Of a DNA stretch of 64,000 bases, positions 18,941 to 28,329 are shown one piece after another (position 1 is the stretch's first letter; each line of letters begins with the position of its first letter). The position numbers were made by a program, and so were the translations under genes. Location of the stretch: assembly GCA_038142005.1 (NCBI GenBank), contig JAYQJE010000004.1, positions 124,001 through 188,000 on the forward strand. Reading direction: 5' to 3'. Source of the DNA: SHAN690 sp023262195 (lineage in GTDB: Bacteria; Bacteroidota; Bacteroidia; Flavobacteriales_G; Salibacteraceae). The notes below the pieces were generated by a model. It worked only from the letters and a program-made list of their open reading frames with translations. It did not search any database and had not been told where the DNA came from.

Positions 18941-19507
18941 TTACGATAAAATTTCGACTGATCCATTCGTAAGATTGTAATATCCTGACACAATTTTTAC
19001 ATCACCATTTTGTACGGCAGAGTTTATGATGCTTGAACGGGTGCACAATTCTTGTGCCGTGAGCTGAGCATTCGTCTTTACCACAGTATTTACATCATCA
19101 CTACCTGATGAGGCAATCGCAGGTGCAACATGAGCTAATAGGTGGTTTAAATTGTATCCGTTATCACCACCTGCCATGGCAGCGGTTACTGCTCCACAAC
19201 TTTGATGGCCTAATACCATAATCACCTTTGAGCCAAGATGCGCAACCGCATATTCAATGCTGGCTATGGAATCAGTGTTTGCTACATTACCGGCAACACG
19301 AACTGTAAACAACTCTCCCAATCCGGCATCGAAGGCAAGCTCTGGCACTACCCTACTATCTACACAGCTTAAAATAATAGCATAAGGTGATTGACTTGGC
19401 ACGAGCTCAGATCTCCGTGGTTGATCGGCCAAAGCATTTTCTAGGCGGTCTTCTACAAATCTTTTATTGCCTTCATTTAGGCGATTCAATACTTCTTTGA
19501 TGGTCAT
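18941..19507 (-). CDS. Beta-class carbonic anhydrase
   Basis: 188 residues from the ATG at 19507. The open frame extends to 19621, but the upstream part has no family similarity and MTIKEVLNRLNEGNKRFVED is the normal beginning. Zinc ligands and active site are clear: CVDSRVVPE (Cys, then the Asp/Arg dyad) and GHQSCGAVTAAM (His and Cys). The enzyme interconverts CO2 and bicarbonate. It faces the SulP transporter gene tail to tail, 43 bp apart. No signal peptide is seen, so it is cytosolic, where it could interconvert bicarbonate taken up by SulP and CO2. Confidence 0.92.
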   Translation of the reverse strand: MTIKEVLNRLNEGNKRFVEDRLENALADQPRRSELVPSQSPYAIILSCVDSRVVPELAFDAGLGELFTVRVAGNVANTDSIASIEYAVAHLGSKVIMVLGHQSCGAVTAAMAGGDNGYNLNHLLAHVAPAIASSGSDDVNTVVKTNAQLTAQELCTRSSIINSAVQNGDVKIVSGYYNLTNGSVEILS

Positions 19508-19651
19508 AATCTGATTTTCTGTTGAAGTCAAAGGTGCAAATTCAATTTTAAGATAAAACATTCCGACCTTTAATTTGTGACCATTGATCAAAATTTGGCC
19601 ATTACCATTTGGTAATTTCACACATGAATCGGTCGCATTAATTGCAGCTAA

Positions 19652-20025
19652 ATGACCACTAAAAACTACCCAATCGAAAAGATAAAGGCAAATGTGGTTT
19701 GCCCTGTAGAGCTAGAGCTATCCTTGCGCATTCTTGGTGGTAAATGGCGTGGTTCCATTCTCTATCAATTAATCGATAGACCACTTCGGTTTAAACAACT
19801 TCAGGATCGGGTACAAGATGGTGTGATCAACTACAAAGACGAAGATCATTGGCTCACCTCAAAGTTCTTAGCGAACATCTCCACGCATCGGTCTCGTACG
19901 GTCTTATAGAAAAGGTGATGGACAAGGAAAACGACAATCACCATTATTACCAGCTTTCTGTCAAGGGTGAATCTGTTGTTCCAATTCTACTCGAATTGTT
20001 TTATTGGGGAGATGCAAACTATTGA
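19652..20025 (+). CDS. HxlR-family transcriptional regulator, frame disrupted
   Basis: The first frame (19652-19909) carries VVCPVELELSLRILGGKWRG and LIDRPLRFKQLQDRV, the HxlR opening with its conserved Cys and the GGKW signature. A second frame carries AHLKVLSEHLHAS, then GLIEKVMDKENDNHHYYQLS and ends GDANY at 20025. Together they make a complete winged-helix protein of about 124 residues with the break around 19850. HxlR regulators often sense redox or electrophiles through the conserved Cys. Divergent from the carbonic anhydrase (about 145 nt between starts), so it could act on that promoter, though nothing proves it. Confidence 0.78.
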
Positions 20026-20087
20026 TTACCAATTGGTAACTCAAATTAATTTTTCATTTGTCCTATTTGTTACAAATTATACTTCAA

Positions 20088-20338
20088 ATGAAACGACCTT
20101 GGTTATCAGCTCTTCTCAACTTCTTTTTCATGGGGTAGGATATATCTATAATGGTAAACGTGTAATGCTCGGTGCACTATTCACTGCAGGAGCCATCGGA
20201 TTAACCTATGTAGAACTATCGATTCAAGAAATTGTACCCGCAATATATTGGATCATGTTTGTTTCTGTGCTTGTGGTAAATACAGCCTTCGCCATTGATG
20301 GCTATAATGAAGCCAAACAAATCAACGAAAAGGGCTAA
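20088..20338 (+). CDS. Small membrane protein, frame disrupted
   Basis: The ATG at 20088 opens MKRPWLSALLNFFFMG, which runs into a stop. The next frame continues GVGYIYNGKRVMLGALFTAG and ends at 20338. One extra G in the G4 run at 20132-20135 joins them into an 83-84 residue protein with three hydrophobic segments, a layout known from small Bacteroidota membrane proteins containing a YIYNGK motif. The alternative of starting at 19967 in the downstream frame gives an unlikely N-terminus. The function is unknown. It follows the HxlR regulator on the same strand. Confidence 0.65.
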
Positions 20339-20374
20339 TTCAATTTTGCCTGCACTCGAAGTAAACTGGTGTGT

Positions 20375-21678
20375 CTAGCAACCACTAACTCTGAGCTTGT
20401 TCTTTTTTAGGCGTGCTCCATTCAATGCATGAATAAGCTCAAGGACCTTCTCTGCTTTTACTGCAACATAAGACGCATCCGACATGAGTTCAATTGGACC
20501 AAGTTCATCTCGCTGCAATCCGCCCTTCTTGTAGCACAACCCTGCGATATCGCCTTTTGAAACCTTATCACGCCTGCCAGCCGAAAACTTTACAGTTTTC
20601 CAATACTTTTTTTTTCGCCACTAGATTGAAGTTGCGCGATATCAAGTTTTGGGAGGTAATCTGGTATATGCTCGTTTTTTGATTGCAAGATGTACACAGT
20701 TCCATGGCTATGCATTCGGGCTGTTCTTCCATTCCTATGTACAAACTCGTGTTCTTTCAATGGTAAATGGTAGTGTATTATGTAGTCAAGATCGGGCACA
20801 TCCAAACCACGGGCAGCCAAATCGGTGGCGAGGATTATGTTGTGCGTGCCATTTCTAAATTTGAGCAGACTGAGCTCTCGATGATGCTGGTCTAAACCAC
20901 CATAAAAACAACCGTGCGAGATACCCATTTCAAATAGATGGTCACTAATGCGCTGAATGCTATCCTTGAAATTACAGAAAACAATACCGCGTTTATTTAC
21001 TAGCTTCTCAAGGCCATCCGATAGGGTTTGAATTTTATCCTTAGTAGGTGAAACCAACTTCTTTAACTCCATTCTGGCCTCACCGAAATCATTGCTTTTA
21101 ATAAGGACTGGATTTGACAAATGCATAAACTCTGGTATCGAAATTCCCATGGTGGCGCTAGTAAGTATCCGTTTCTGCACCCCATCGAGCTGATTTATAA
21201 TTTGTTTCATTTCATCTTCAAATCCTATCTCGAGCGACTTATCAAACTCATCCAATACCAAATATTCAATTTGATGGATATCTATAGTGCCCCTGCGTAT
21301 GTGATCCGCCAATCTACCCGGGGTGCCGACTATTAATTCTGGTGGATGCTTCAAATTCAGGCGATCTTGATTAAATGAATGACCGCCATAAACCGAGTTT
21401 ATCTTTAATCCTGAACCCATTTCACGAACCACCTGCTCTATCTGGATGGCAAGTTCGCGTGTAGGAACAACCACTAATGCTTGCAAGACCGCGGTATTAG
21501 TTTTAATGGACCGAATTATGGGTAGTAAAAATGCAAGCGTCTTTCCAGTACCTGTTGGCGATTGAATAATTATATCTGCATTTGAGTCAATAGCCGCTTG
21601 CGCCTCGCTCTGCATTTCATTGAGGCCTTTGACACCAAGCTTTTCTAAAATTTCTGGTAGCGTTTTTATGACAATCAT
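20375..21678 (-). CDS. dbpA: DEAD-box RNA helicase DbpA-type, frame disrupted near the C-terminus
   Basis: ATP-dependent RNA helicase. Motifs in order: Q-motif region (LNEMQSEA), QSPTGTGKT (Walker A, about 38-46), PTRELA, GTPGR, LDEFDKS (a DEFD instead of DEAD), TSATM, and HRNGRTARMHSHG (motif VI). The first frame stops at 20590 after EKKSIGKL. Adding one A to the A9 run at 20607-20615 continues into EKKKYWKTVKFSAGRRDKVS and a DbpA-like RNA-binding C-terminal domain ending at 20375. The E. coli protein acts in 50S ribosome assembly and targets 23S rRNA hairpin 92. Its start overlaps the stop of the DUF2490 gene. Confidence 0.85.
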
Positions 21679-22345
21679 TCCTGTTTGAAAATCATATTAT
21701 GATGTATTGACAGCACCACCTGCAATTTATCTCCCGCTGTTTGAAACTGATCCATCGCACCCAGTCTAACCCCAAAACCATCTGTAATTTGATATCCCAA
21801 CCCTACATATAGCCAGTTCCGATCAAACCGAATTGGATCTGTGTTTATGAATACTTCATTCCAAATGGGTATATACCACGTTTTGGCCTGAATCTTCTTG
21901 TTATTTAGTGGAACATCAATGAATACGGCATATCTCAATCGGAAGGCAAATGGAGCATTTTGCACAAATCGTTCTTCTGCGCGGTATCTATGCCTTAGTA
22001 ACACTCTTCCCACACTATGTCTTAAATCCACATCTTGGAAAATTCGATTTTCGAGTTTAGTATTATTAGAATCTCCTCGTTTTGAAATAGAAAAAATGAA
22101 TAACCTGCCAAATAGCTCGACCTAGTCGGTGTGTGAAAGTATTGAATCCCGGGGCGCACGATTATATGATCCAAATCACCGATCAATCCATGATCCCGGT
22201 GCTGCGCATCGAAAACAAAGCGCCACGGACTATCATTGACATGGGCATTCAAAAAATAAGCCTGCCAGTTGCCCAGTTTGCTCTGTGCAACTGAGTATCC
22301 AGGAATAAGACTTAAAAGTATAAAGAAGACCAATACTCTTTTCAT
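21675..22345 (-). CDS. DUF2490 family outer membrane protein, frame disrupted
   Basis: A signal peptide (VLVFFILLSLIPGYSVAQ) is followed by KLGNWQAYFLNAHVNDSPWR, then beta strands typical of DUF2490 proteins. The first frame ends at 22022. The second (21675 onward, starting around 22070) continues ENRIFQDVDLRHSVGRVLLR and RLRYAVFIDVPLNN, ending with HHNMIF. The joined protein is about 220 residues, the usual family length, and probably forms a small outer membrane barrel of unknown function. The stop overlaps the helicase start, so co-transcription is likely. Confidence 0.72.
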
Positions 22346-22364
22346 ACGTCAAAACTAACAGTAG

Positions 22365-22661
22365 TTCATAGATCAAAGCGAACTTTTCCTATTTCTCTCA
22401 TCTGTAGTTACGGTAATAGGTATTGCCTTTTTTGCTCAGTGGTCTCTACTGTCAAACATGACTTCTGCTTTGATATTATTTTTCAATCATCCGGTTAAAA
22501 TTGGCGACTCCATTGAGATTTTTGACAAGGACTTTCCCGTGAAGGGCACCATCAAAAACATCGGATATTACTTCGTGCATATTGAAACGGAAAACAAGCA
22601 GCTATACACGATACCAAATTCGGTTTTACTTCAAAAAATGATCTCTGTTAAAATCAATTGA
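22365..22661 (+). pseudogene. 5'-truncated MscS-like mechanosensitive channel remnant
   Basis: An open frame from 22365 encodes the last membrane helix and beta domain of a short Bacteroidota MscS protein: LFLSSVVTVIGIAFFAQWSL, then SALILFFNHPVKIGDSIEIF, KNIGYYFVHIETEN and TIPNSVLLQKMISVKI. Relatives of this type are about 180 residues and begin with two more helices. Here only about 95 codons remain, and no ATG precedes the TM3-like segment. The first ATG (22458) would start inside the pore helix. The missing part is replaced by the promoter region of the divergent DUF2490 gene, so a deletion removed the 5' end (inference). Confidence 0.7.
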
Positions 22662-22733
22662 CGGACAGGAAAACCATCGCGTTTGTAATCAAACCAATTA
22701 CTGAAGATGTAAGGCTGCATAATCAGCACTTTT

Positions 22734-24221
22734 TCACTCATTCACACTAAGCGAATCTGCTATGGAACGATCGTTGGCTAATCTCGGCAACTTATTTTGA
22801 CCACCGAGTTTCCCTTTGCTCTCCATATAATTATTGAATTCACCCTTGGGCAGCTTCTTAATGACAAGTGAGCGCAGCACACTACCAGCAATCAAATCAT
22901 CATAGTACTTGTTTCGCGATCTAAGCGCTAGATCCAATGACTCAGCAAACCCAATTGGTATATCTGAAGCACATTCTACAAACCACTCGTGATATGGCAG
23001 ACCGTCTTGAGGATTCACTTCTGGTGCTACATGAAATTCATTGACTAAAAGGTTGAAGTGTGAAGAAACTTCACTCATGGCACCCTCCACTTCTTCTGCG
23101 ATAACATGCTCGCCAAATGCAGAAATAAAATGAGCAATTCTCCCTGTCACAAGTATCTTATAAGGCGTTGTGGATATAAACTTCACCGTATCTCCGATGA
23201 GGTAGCCCCACAAACCACTCGATGTATTGAGCACTACTGCGTAGTTAACTCCTATTTCTACCTCAGCGAGGGTAAGCCTTGATGGATGTTCGTTGTGTAT
23301 TTCACTAACTGGGATGAATTCATAAAAGATGCCTCCATCTAAGTTGAGGAGTAAACCTGGGGATCTATAATCATCCTGAAACGCAATAAAGCCTTCAGAT
23401 GCAGGATAAGTCTCAAGCGAGTCTATTTCCTTGCCAATCAGTTCATTAAAAAGTGTTCGATATGGATCAAAATTCACTCCACCATGTGCGAATACTGAAA
23501 GGTTTGGAAATATATCAGCGATGGTATTCTTACCCGTTTTTTTAATCAATCGCTCAAAATACATCTGAACCCATGGCGGAATGCCACTAATCAAACGCAT
23601 GTCTTGATCCACTGTTTCATCAACAATGGCATCAATCTTTGCTTCCCAATTTTCAATGCAATTCGTGGCCATTGATGGAAGCCGATTTCGCTGCAAATAA
23701 CTTGGTACGTGGTGCGCCACAATACCCGATAATCGACCGATTTTAATCCCGTTTGCCTCTTGCATAACCGGACTTCCTTGCAGGAAAATCATTTTTCCTT
23801 CAGTGAATGATACATTTCCAGAGTCATGGATATACTTAAGAAGTGTACTTCTCGCAGCACGAATTTGAGCTGCGATACCATGATCGCTCATTGGAATATA
23901 CTTAGCACCAGAGGTAGTTCCAGAAGTAGTACAGAAATATTTAGGCAAACCAGGATAAAGCACATCTCGCTCGCCTGCTTGTATTCTTTGGATATATGAT
24001 TTTAATCCCTCATAATCGGTGATGGGTATGGCTTCACTCCAATCGCTCATTGCAAGACGATTGTTGACCGAATGTGCTTTACCAAAAGCTGTGTTCGAAA
24101 GTTGCTCTACTAAAAAACGAAATGTGCTTTCTTGAGTTGCGATAGGATCATCACTCCACTTCTTGATTTTAGCCACCTCGCGTTTGGCCAACAACTTTGC
24201 ACCGATTGCCTTAACTCCCAC
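22734..24221 (-). CDS. GH3-family protein (adenylate-forming, acyl-amide synthetase-like)
   Basis: 495 residues, full length for bacterial GH3 proteins. The conserved GH3 segment around residue 90-120 reads YFCTTSGTTSGAKYIPMS (the ATP/phosphate-binding TSGTTSG loop). VFAHGGVNFDPY and YPASEGFIAFQD are the nucleotide-binding YxxSEG-type segment, and WGYLIGDTVKFIS and ILVTGRIAHFISAFGEHV follow. Plant members conjugate amino acids to hormones. The bacterial substrate is unknown. The upstream MarC gene ends 23 nt before the start on the same strand. Confidence 0.87.
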   Translation of the reverse strand: MGVKAIGAKLLAKREVAKIKKWSDDPIATQESTFRFLVEQLSNTAFGKAHSVNNRLAMSDWSEAIPITDYEGLKSYIQRIQAGERDVLYPGLPKYFCTTSGTTSGAKYIPMSDHGIAAQIRAARSTLLKYIHDSGNVSFTEGKMIFLQGSPVMQEANGIKIGRLSGIVAHHVPSYLQRNRLPSMATNCIENWEAKIDAIVDETVDQDMRLISGIPPWVQMYFERLIKKTGKNTIADIFPNLSVFAHGGVNFDPYRTLFNELIGKEIDSLETYPASEGFIAFQDDYRSPGLLLNLDGGIFYEFIPVSEIHNEHPSRLTLAEVEIGVNYAVVLNTSSGLWGYLIGDTVKFISTTPYKILVTGRIAHFISAFGEHVIAEEVEGAMSEVSSHFNLLVNEFHVAPEVNPQDGLPYHEWFVECASDIPIGFAESLDLALRSRNKYYDDLIAGSVLRSLVIKKLPKGEFNNYMESKGKLGGQNKLPRLANDRSIADSLSVNE

Positions 24222-24244
24222 AAAAACGAATGTACTCGCCTAGG

Positions 24245-24811
24245 CTAAATAAACCCAAGATTGGTTCGGAAGAGTTTGACCGCAATGGCCAGTAATATGA
24301 TGCCAAATACTTTTCGAATTACGGCAATACCCGTAGCTCCGAGCAATCGTTCTATTTGCTTGGTCGTCTTAAGCACGGCATAAACGAGTATAATATTGAG
24401 TACGATGGCCACAATGATGTTCTGAACCGCATATTCTGCGCGAAGCGATATGAGCGAAGTCATGGTACCTGCCCCTGCCACCAAAGGAAAAGCCAAAGGA
24501 ACAATGGAAGCACTGGTCGGCATTTCATCGCGATAAATACGAATGCCTAAAATCAACTCCAACGCGAGGAAAAAGAGGATAAATGAACCCGCGATCGCGA
24601 AGGAATTTATATCAATACCGATCAAGGCTAAAATCTCCTCTCCTACATACAAAAAAGCGATCATAATCAGAAGACTCGCGATACTCGCCTTCTCGCTCTG
24701 TATATGGCCCACCTTCTGTCGAATTTGAATAATAATTGGAATGGACCCAATGATATCAATCACTGCAAAAAGCACCATAGTAGCGGTGCCTATTTCTTTT
24801 ATATCAAACAT
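24245..24811 (-). CDS. MarC-family integral membrane protein
   Basis: 188 residues with six predicted helices. FAVIDIIGSIPIIIQIR at the start, the central AIAGSFILFFLALELILGI and PLAFPLVAGAGTMTSLI (the PL-AGPG-like loop of the MarC/YchE family) identify it. The family resembles LIV-type exporters, but the substrate is unknown; the old link to multiple antibiotic resistance has not held up. It precedes the GH3 gene on the same strand. Confidence 0.88.
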   Translation of the reverse strand: MFDIKEIGTATMVLFAVIDIIGSIPIIIQIRQKVGHIQSEKASIASLLIMIAFLYVGEEILALIGIDINSFAIAGSFILFFLALELILGIRIYRDEMPTSASIVPLAFPLVAGAGTMTSLISLRAEYAVQNIIVAIVLNIILVYAVLKTTKQIERLLGATGIAVIRKVFGIILLAIAVKLFRTNLGFI

Positions 24812-24953
24812 GTTTTTCGACCCTTATTTTTCGGGCATCAAAGGTAGGTTTATTCATTTGCAATTTTGACTTAGGCAGAAAGGATGATTTAATGTAATCG
24901 GCAAACCGAAGAAAAGTCAAGATTAAGAGCTCATTATAATCGCTCAGTATCGA

Positions 24954-25908
24954 TTAAATCCCTATGCCAAACAAGCCAACATATCTGATCCCTATGGCCT
25001 GTGTAAATGGGTCGAAGCCAAGACCAAAGGACCAACTATTGAAGGTGTTTTGTACGTGTTCCTGCCTTCTAATGTCTAACATAACCAACCTGTATATATT
25101 TCCATAGATATCCAGTCTATATGGTGGTCCAAGAGCAATGAAATTAGAAGAACGATACTTGGTAATAAGCCCTTCTGTTTGTCGCTTTTTTAGATCAAAA
25201 TACCAGCGAACTTGAGCTTCTGACCCAACACTTGCATACCAACCATTGGGGCCAATACCAACAGCTGTAACCCCAAACGTGTTATAAAAAGTGACCACCT
25301 TGAATAATCCTAATTCATAACTGATTGTAGGCAGAATAATTGGAGCGAGCCTGATTGTAAGTAGTTTATAGTCATTTATTCTCTCCCATTTCAGAAAGAG
25401 AGCCAGATGTTGGCTTCCAACTATTGTATTCAGAAATTAACACACGGACAATATCTGGAGAAAGGTCACCTTTTTCAAACTCTATGTAGTCACTCACGTA
25501 TTCATCCAATGTTTTAGATGGTTTTTTCCGAACAAACTCAACATAGTTGTAACCTCCCAGTCGTACAAAACAGTTTCCTCGGTACTCCAATAATTCGATT
25601 GCTCCTGAATCAATCATCCTGTAACTTAAACTGGGAGAAAACCATGTTGATCCAGTTGGCTTAGATACCTTGTAAATACTGTCATTCACTGAAAATCTTT
25701 TTACATTTCTCAGGCTCAAATTTTTCCTTTTCGATCCAACTACGGTGGTAAGTTTCTTATGGTTTAGCCTTTGATTAAGAACTTGATAATCGAGTGTTTT
25801 ACCGTCTTTGAAGGTGACTTTTGCCCTCACCGTGTCTACTTGACATTGAAGATTAGTGGCGGAACCTAAAAGCACCGAAAAGGCTAGCAGCTTTACTAAG
25901 CTTTTCAT
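24954..25908 (-). CDS. Predicted outer membrane protein with N-terminal exported domain, frame disrupted
   Basis: The first frame (25372-25908) has a signal peptide (LLAFSVLLGSATNLQCQ), a small beta domain (VTFKDGKTLDYQVLNQRLNH) and a Cys-containing strand segment (YRGNCFVRLGGYNYVEF). Immediately beyond its stop, another frame reads NDYKLLTIRLAPIILPTISY into GVTAVGIGPNGWYASVGSE, ending with GIRYVGLFGIG at 24954. The latter looks like amphipathic barrel strands. Joined, the product is about 316 residues, the layout of known Bacteroidota envelope proteins with an N-terminal domain followed by a barrel. If the stop is genuine, the second part lacks a good start codon. The function is unknown. 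The start overlaps the apbE stop. Confidence 0.5.
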
Positions 25909-27026
25909 AAGTCCTGATCAATCATATTCTTAAGGCCCTCGCTGGTGTATGTTTTTAATACCCCTGCAGAGTCATAAATCAGGTAAATGTAGTTGCTCAA
26001 ATACTCTTTGTCGGCTAAAAAATCAACAGCGGAATCCTTTCCCATGACCATATAGGCTGTGGCCATGGCATCGGCCTCGGCTGCCGTAGGCGCCACAACG
26101 GTTGCACTTAAAAGAGAGTGATTGGTAGGAAACCCCGTGCTTGGATCGATGGTGTGAGCATATCGAATCCCGTTCCTTTCATAAAATTTCCGATAATTTC
26201 CACTGGTAGCCAGTCCTCTACTTCGGAGACTCACAATAGCTTGAAGTTCACGTTTTGCCAAATCTGGTTCAGGTTTATCCACGCCAAACTTCCAATATTC
26301 CCCACTGGGCTTTGGTCTGCCAGCCTTTATTTCTCCACCAATCTCAATAAAGTAGCGATCAATATCCAATGATTCGAGTAGTTCGGCTACTTTGTCTACA
26401 CTCCACCCCTGTCCAACAGCATTGAAATCGATTTCCATCATGCTGTCAGGTTTATTTAAAAACAGTGAGTCAGGATACTTGCCCGAAATAAACATTTCGG
26501 ATAAATGATCTCCAATGGGCGCTTCAGCGAATGATAATGAGTCAAACTGCACCATATTTAATAATTCAGAAATTTGAGCTGAATCAGCCTGTTCTGGATG
26601 TGTGAATTTTTCATGTCCAAAACCCCAATAGGCCACAAGCGGTTTAATGGTTGGATCAAACGCTCCTTCCGAGGCTTGATAGGCACTCCATGACTCCGCC
26701 AATACTTCAAGAAACATGCGGTCAACCATTGCACCATCGCTTGACTTATTCCATCGGTCGATCACTGATCCATTCACATACGTAGATATGCTTAAATCAA
26801 CTGCTTTCAACAAGCTATCGACCTGTATCTTAAGGTTTCGCTCTTTGAGGTCATAATAAGAAATGGAATAGGTGGTTCCTTGTGCTTTACCAGCAATAGA
26901 CATCTTAAACTCCTCTGCGGTAGTTTTATCTAGTTGCGGTGTACAGGACGCTATCAATAGAGCCAACGTCAAATAAAAAACCCCTTGACCGAAGCCTAAG
27001 GGGTTTGATATAAATATTACAGACAT
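25905..27026 (-). CDS. apbE: FAD:protein FMN transferase (ApbE), lipoprotein
   Basis: Transfers FMN from FAD to a Thr of target proteins, in this context NqrB and NqrC. I see AQGTTYSISYYD (about 45), the flavin-binding NAVGQGWSVDKVAELL, GGEIKAGRPKPSGEYWKFGV, TSGNYRKF, HTIDPSTGFPT and the Mg-binding AAEADAMATAYMVMG. A lipobox (LLIASC) puts it on the periplasmic side, where the NqrC flavin site faces. I chose the ATG at 27026 (1 nt after nqrF) over an upstream ATG inside nqrF. The resulting signal peptide lacks Lys or Arg, which is unusual, and an intrinsic terminator lies inside its coding region, so translation may begin further downstream, for instance at a TTG near 26972. Confidence 0.85.
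   Translation of the reverse strand: MSVIFISNPLGFGQGVFYLTLALLIASCTPQLDKTTAEEFKMSIAGKAQGTTYSISYYDLKERNLKIQVDSLLKAVDLSISTYVNGSVIDRWNKSSDGAMVDRMFLEVLAESWSAYQASEGAFDPTIKPLVAYWGFGHEKFTHPEQADSAQISELLNMVQFDSLSFAEAPIGDHLSEMFISGKYPDSLFLNKPDSMMEIDFNAVGQGWSVDKVAELLESLDIDRYFIEIGGEIKAGRPKPSGEYWKFGVDKPEPDLAKRELQAIVSLRSRGLATSGNYRKFYERNGIRYAHTIDPSTGFPTNHSLLSATVVAPTAAEADAMATAYMVMGKDSAVDFLADKEYLSNYIYLIYDSAGVLKTYTSEGLKNMIDQDL
26972..27006 (-). terminator. Intrinsic terminator after nqrF, inside the 5' end of apbE
   Basis: On this strand the stem AAACCCCTT pairs perfectly with AAGGGGTTT. The inner part GGC-TTCG-GTC adds pairs and closes with the very stable C(UUCG)G tetraloop, leaving one bulged A. A T6 tract and ATTT follow. 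The hairpin begins 18 nt after the apbE ATG, so either the terminator limits readthrough from nqrA-F into apbE or the true apbE start lies beyond it. Confidence 0.75.
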
Positions 27027-27027
27027 T

Positions 27028-28320
27028 TTATCCTCCGAAATCATCAAAGGCAACATTCTCTGGTGGAAGACCCCAGTCATCAGCCATCTTGAGAACGGCC
27101 TGATTCATCAATGGAGGTCCACAGAAGTATAATTCTAATTCTTCAGGTGCTTCATGCTTCTCAAGGTAGTGCTCAATTACTGCATTATGCACAAATCCAA
27201 CGAAACCGTCACCTTCATCCTCACAATCCTTCATCACCTTCCAGTTGTCTTCTTCCAATGGTTCTGATAAAACCATGTAGAACTTAAAGTTTGGAAAGTC
27301 CTTTTCAAGCGCACGGAAATGATCGATATAGAACAACTCTCGTTTTGAACGCCCACCATACCAGTAGGTAACTTTTCTTCCCGTCTTAATCGTTCTGAAA
27401 AGCTCATATAAGTGGCTTCTCATTGGCGCCATTCCTGCGCCACCGCCAATGTATAACATCTCTGCTTCGGTATCCTTAATAAAAAACTCGCCATACGGAC
27501 CAGAAATTGTCACTTCGTCTCCTTCTTTTTGAGCAAAAATGTAAGACGATGCAATACCTGGATTTACATCCATCCACTTGTTGTTGGCTCTATCCCATGG
27601 CGGTGTGGCAATACGCACATTCAACATAATTTCACGACCCTCTGCTGGATAAGAGGCCATGGAGTATGCCCGCTCAACTTTCTCGTCATTCTTCATGACT
27701 AAAGGCCAAAGGTTGAAATCATCCCATTCTTTCTTGAACTTCTCTGGTTCACCTGGGTGTTCTTTTGGGTGAGCCGTGATATCGATGTCGCTATACTTTA
27801 TCTCACAAGGAGGAATTTCAATTTGAATATAGCCCCCAGCCTTGTAATCCATTACCTCCGGGATTTCAACTACAAACTCTTTAATAAAGGATGCCACATT
27901 ATAATTACGAACTACTTTGGCTTTCCATTTCTTAATACCAAAGACCTCTTCAGGAATGGTGATTTCCATATCCTCTTTAATCTTAACCTGGCAGCCCAAT
28001 CGATAATGATCAGCAATTTCCTTACGAGAGAAATGCGGCTCCTCTGTAGGAAGTATTGACCCTCCACCGGATGGTACTTGGCAAACGCATTGAACACATG
28101 TGCCTCCTCCACCGCATGCCGAGGGAAGGAAAATTCCGTTATTACTTAATGTACTTAATACCGTACCTCCCGCATCTACCTCCAAGGTTTTCTCGCCATT
28201 AAGCACAACCTTCACCTTACCACTAGGCGAAAGTTTGGCCTTGGCGAAAAGAATTATCGATACCAAGAGCAGGATAAAAAAGAGAAATACTACGATACTT
28301 ACTATTACTGTAGTTGCCAT
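27028..28320 (-). CDS. nqrF: Na+-translocating NADH:quinone reductase subunit F
   Basis: 430 residues. It is the NADH-oxidising entry point of Na+-NQR, with an N-terminal membrane helix (VIVSIVVFLFFILLLVSII), a 2Fe-2S ferredoxin domain and a FAD/NADH domain. Cluster ligands are visible in LPSACGGGGTCVQCVCQV (C-x5-C-x2-C) with the fourth Cys in YRLGCQVKI. FAD binding is in RAYSMASYPAEG, and NADH binding in YIGGGAGMAPMRSHLYE and YFCGPPLMNQAV. Intact. Last nqr gene, directly before apbE. Confidence 0.96.
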   Translation of the reverse strand: MATTVIVSIVVFLFFILLLVSIILFAKAKLSPSGKVKVVLNGEKTLEVDAGGTVLSTLSNNGIFLPSACGGGGTCVQCVCQVPSGGGSILPTEEPHFSRKEIADHYRLGCQVKIKEDMEITIPEEVFGIKKWKAKVVRNYNVASFIKEFVVEIPEVMDYKAGGYIQIEIPPCEIKYSDIDITAHPKEHPGEPEKFKKEWDDFNLWPLVMKNDEKVERAYSMASYPAEGREIMLNVRIATPPWDRANNKWMDVNPGIASSYIFAQKEGDEVTISGPYGEFFIKDTEAEMLYIGGGAGMAPMRSHLYELFRTIKTGRKVTYWYGGRSKRELFYIDHFRALEKDFPNFKFYMVLSEPLEEDNWKVMKDCEDEGDGFVGFVHNAVIEHYLEKHEAPEELELYFCGPPLMNQAVLKMADDWGLPPENVAFDDFGG

Positions 28321-28329
28321 ATTATCTAA

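Noticed and set aside
20375..20590. A separate small gene after the helicase stop
   Set aside because: The downstream frame has no start codon of its own and reads as the DbpA-type C-terminal domain, so it belongs to dbpA.
25372..25908. A free-standing 178-residue protein ending at 25372
   Set aside because: The continuation in the next frame starts at once with barrel-like sequence and has no start codon, so one disrupted gene is the better reading, though with modest confidence.
27026..27080. apbE start at the upstream ATG inside nqrF
   Set aside because: The extra residues have no signal-peptide character and would overlap nqrF by over 50 nt; the ATG at 27026 sits 1 nt after the nqrF stop.
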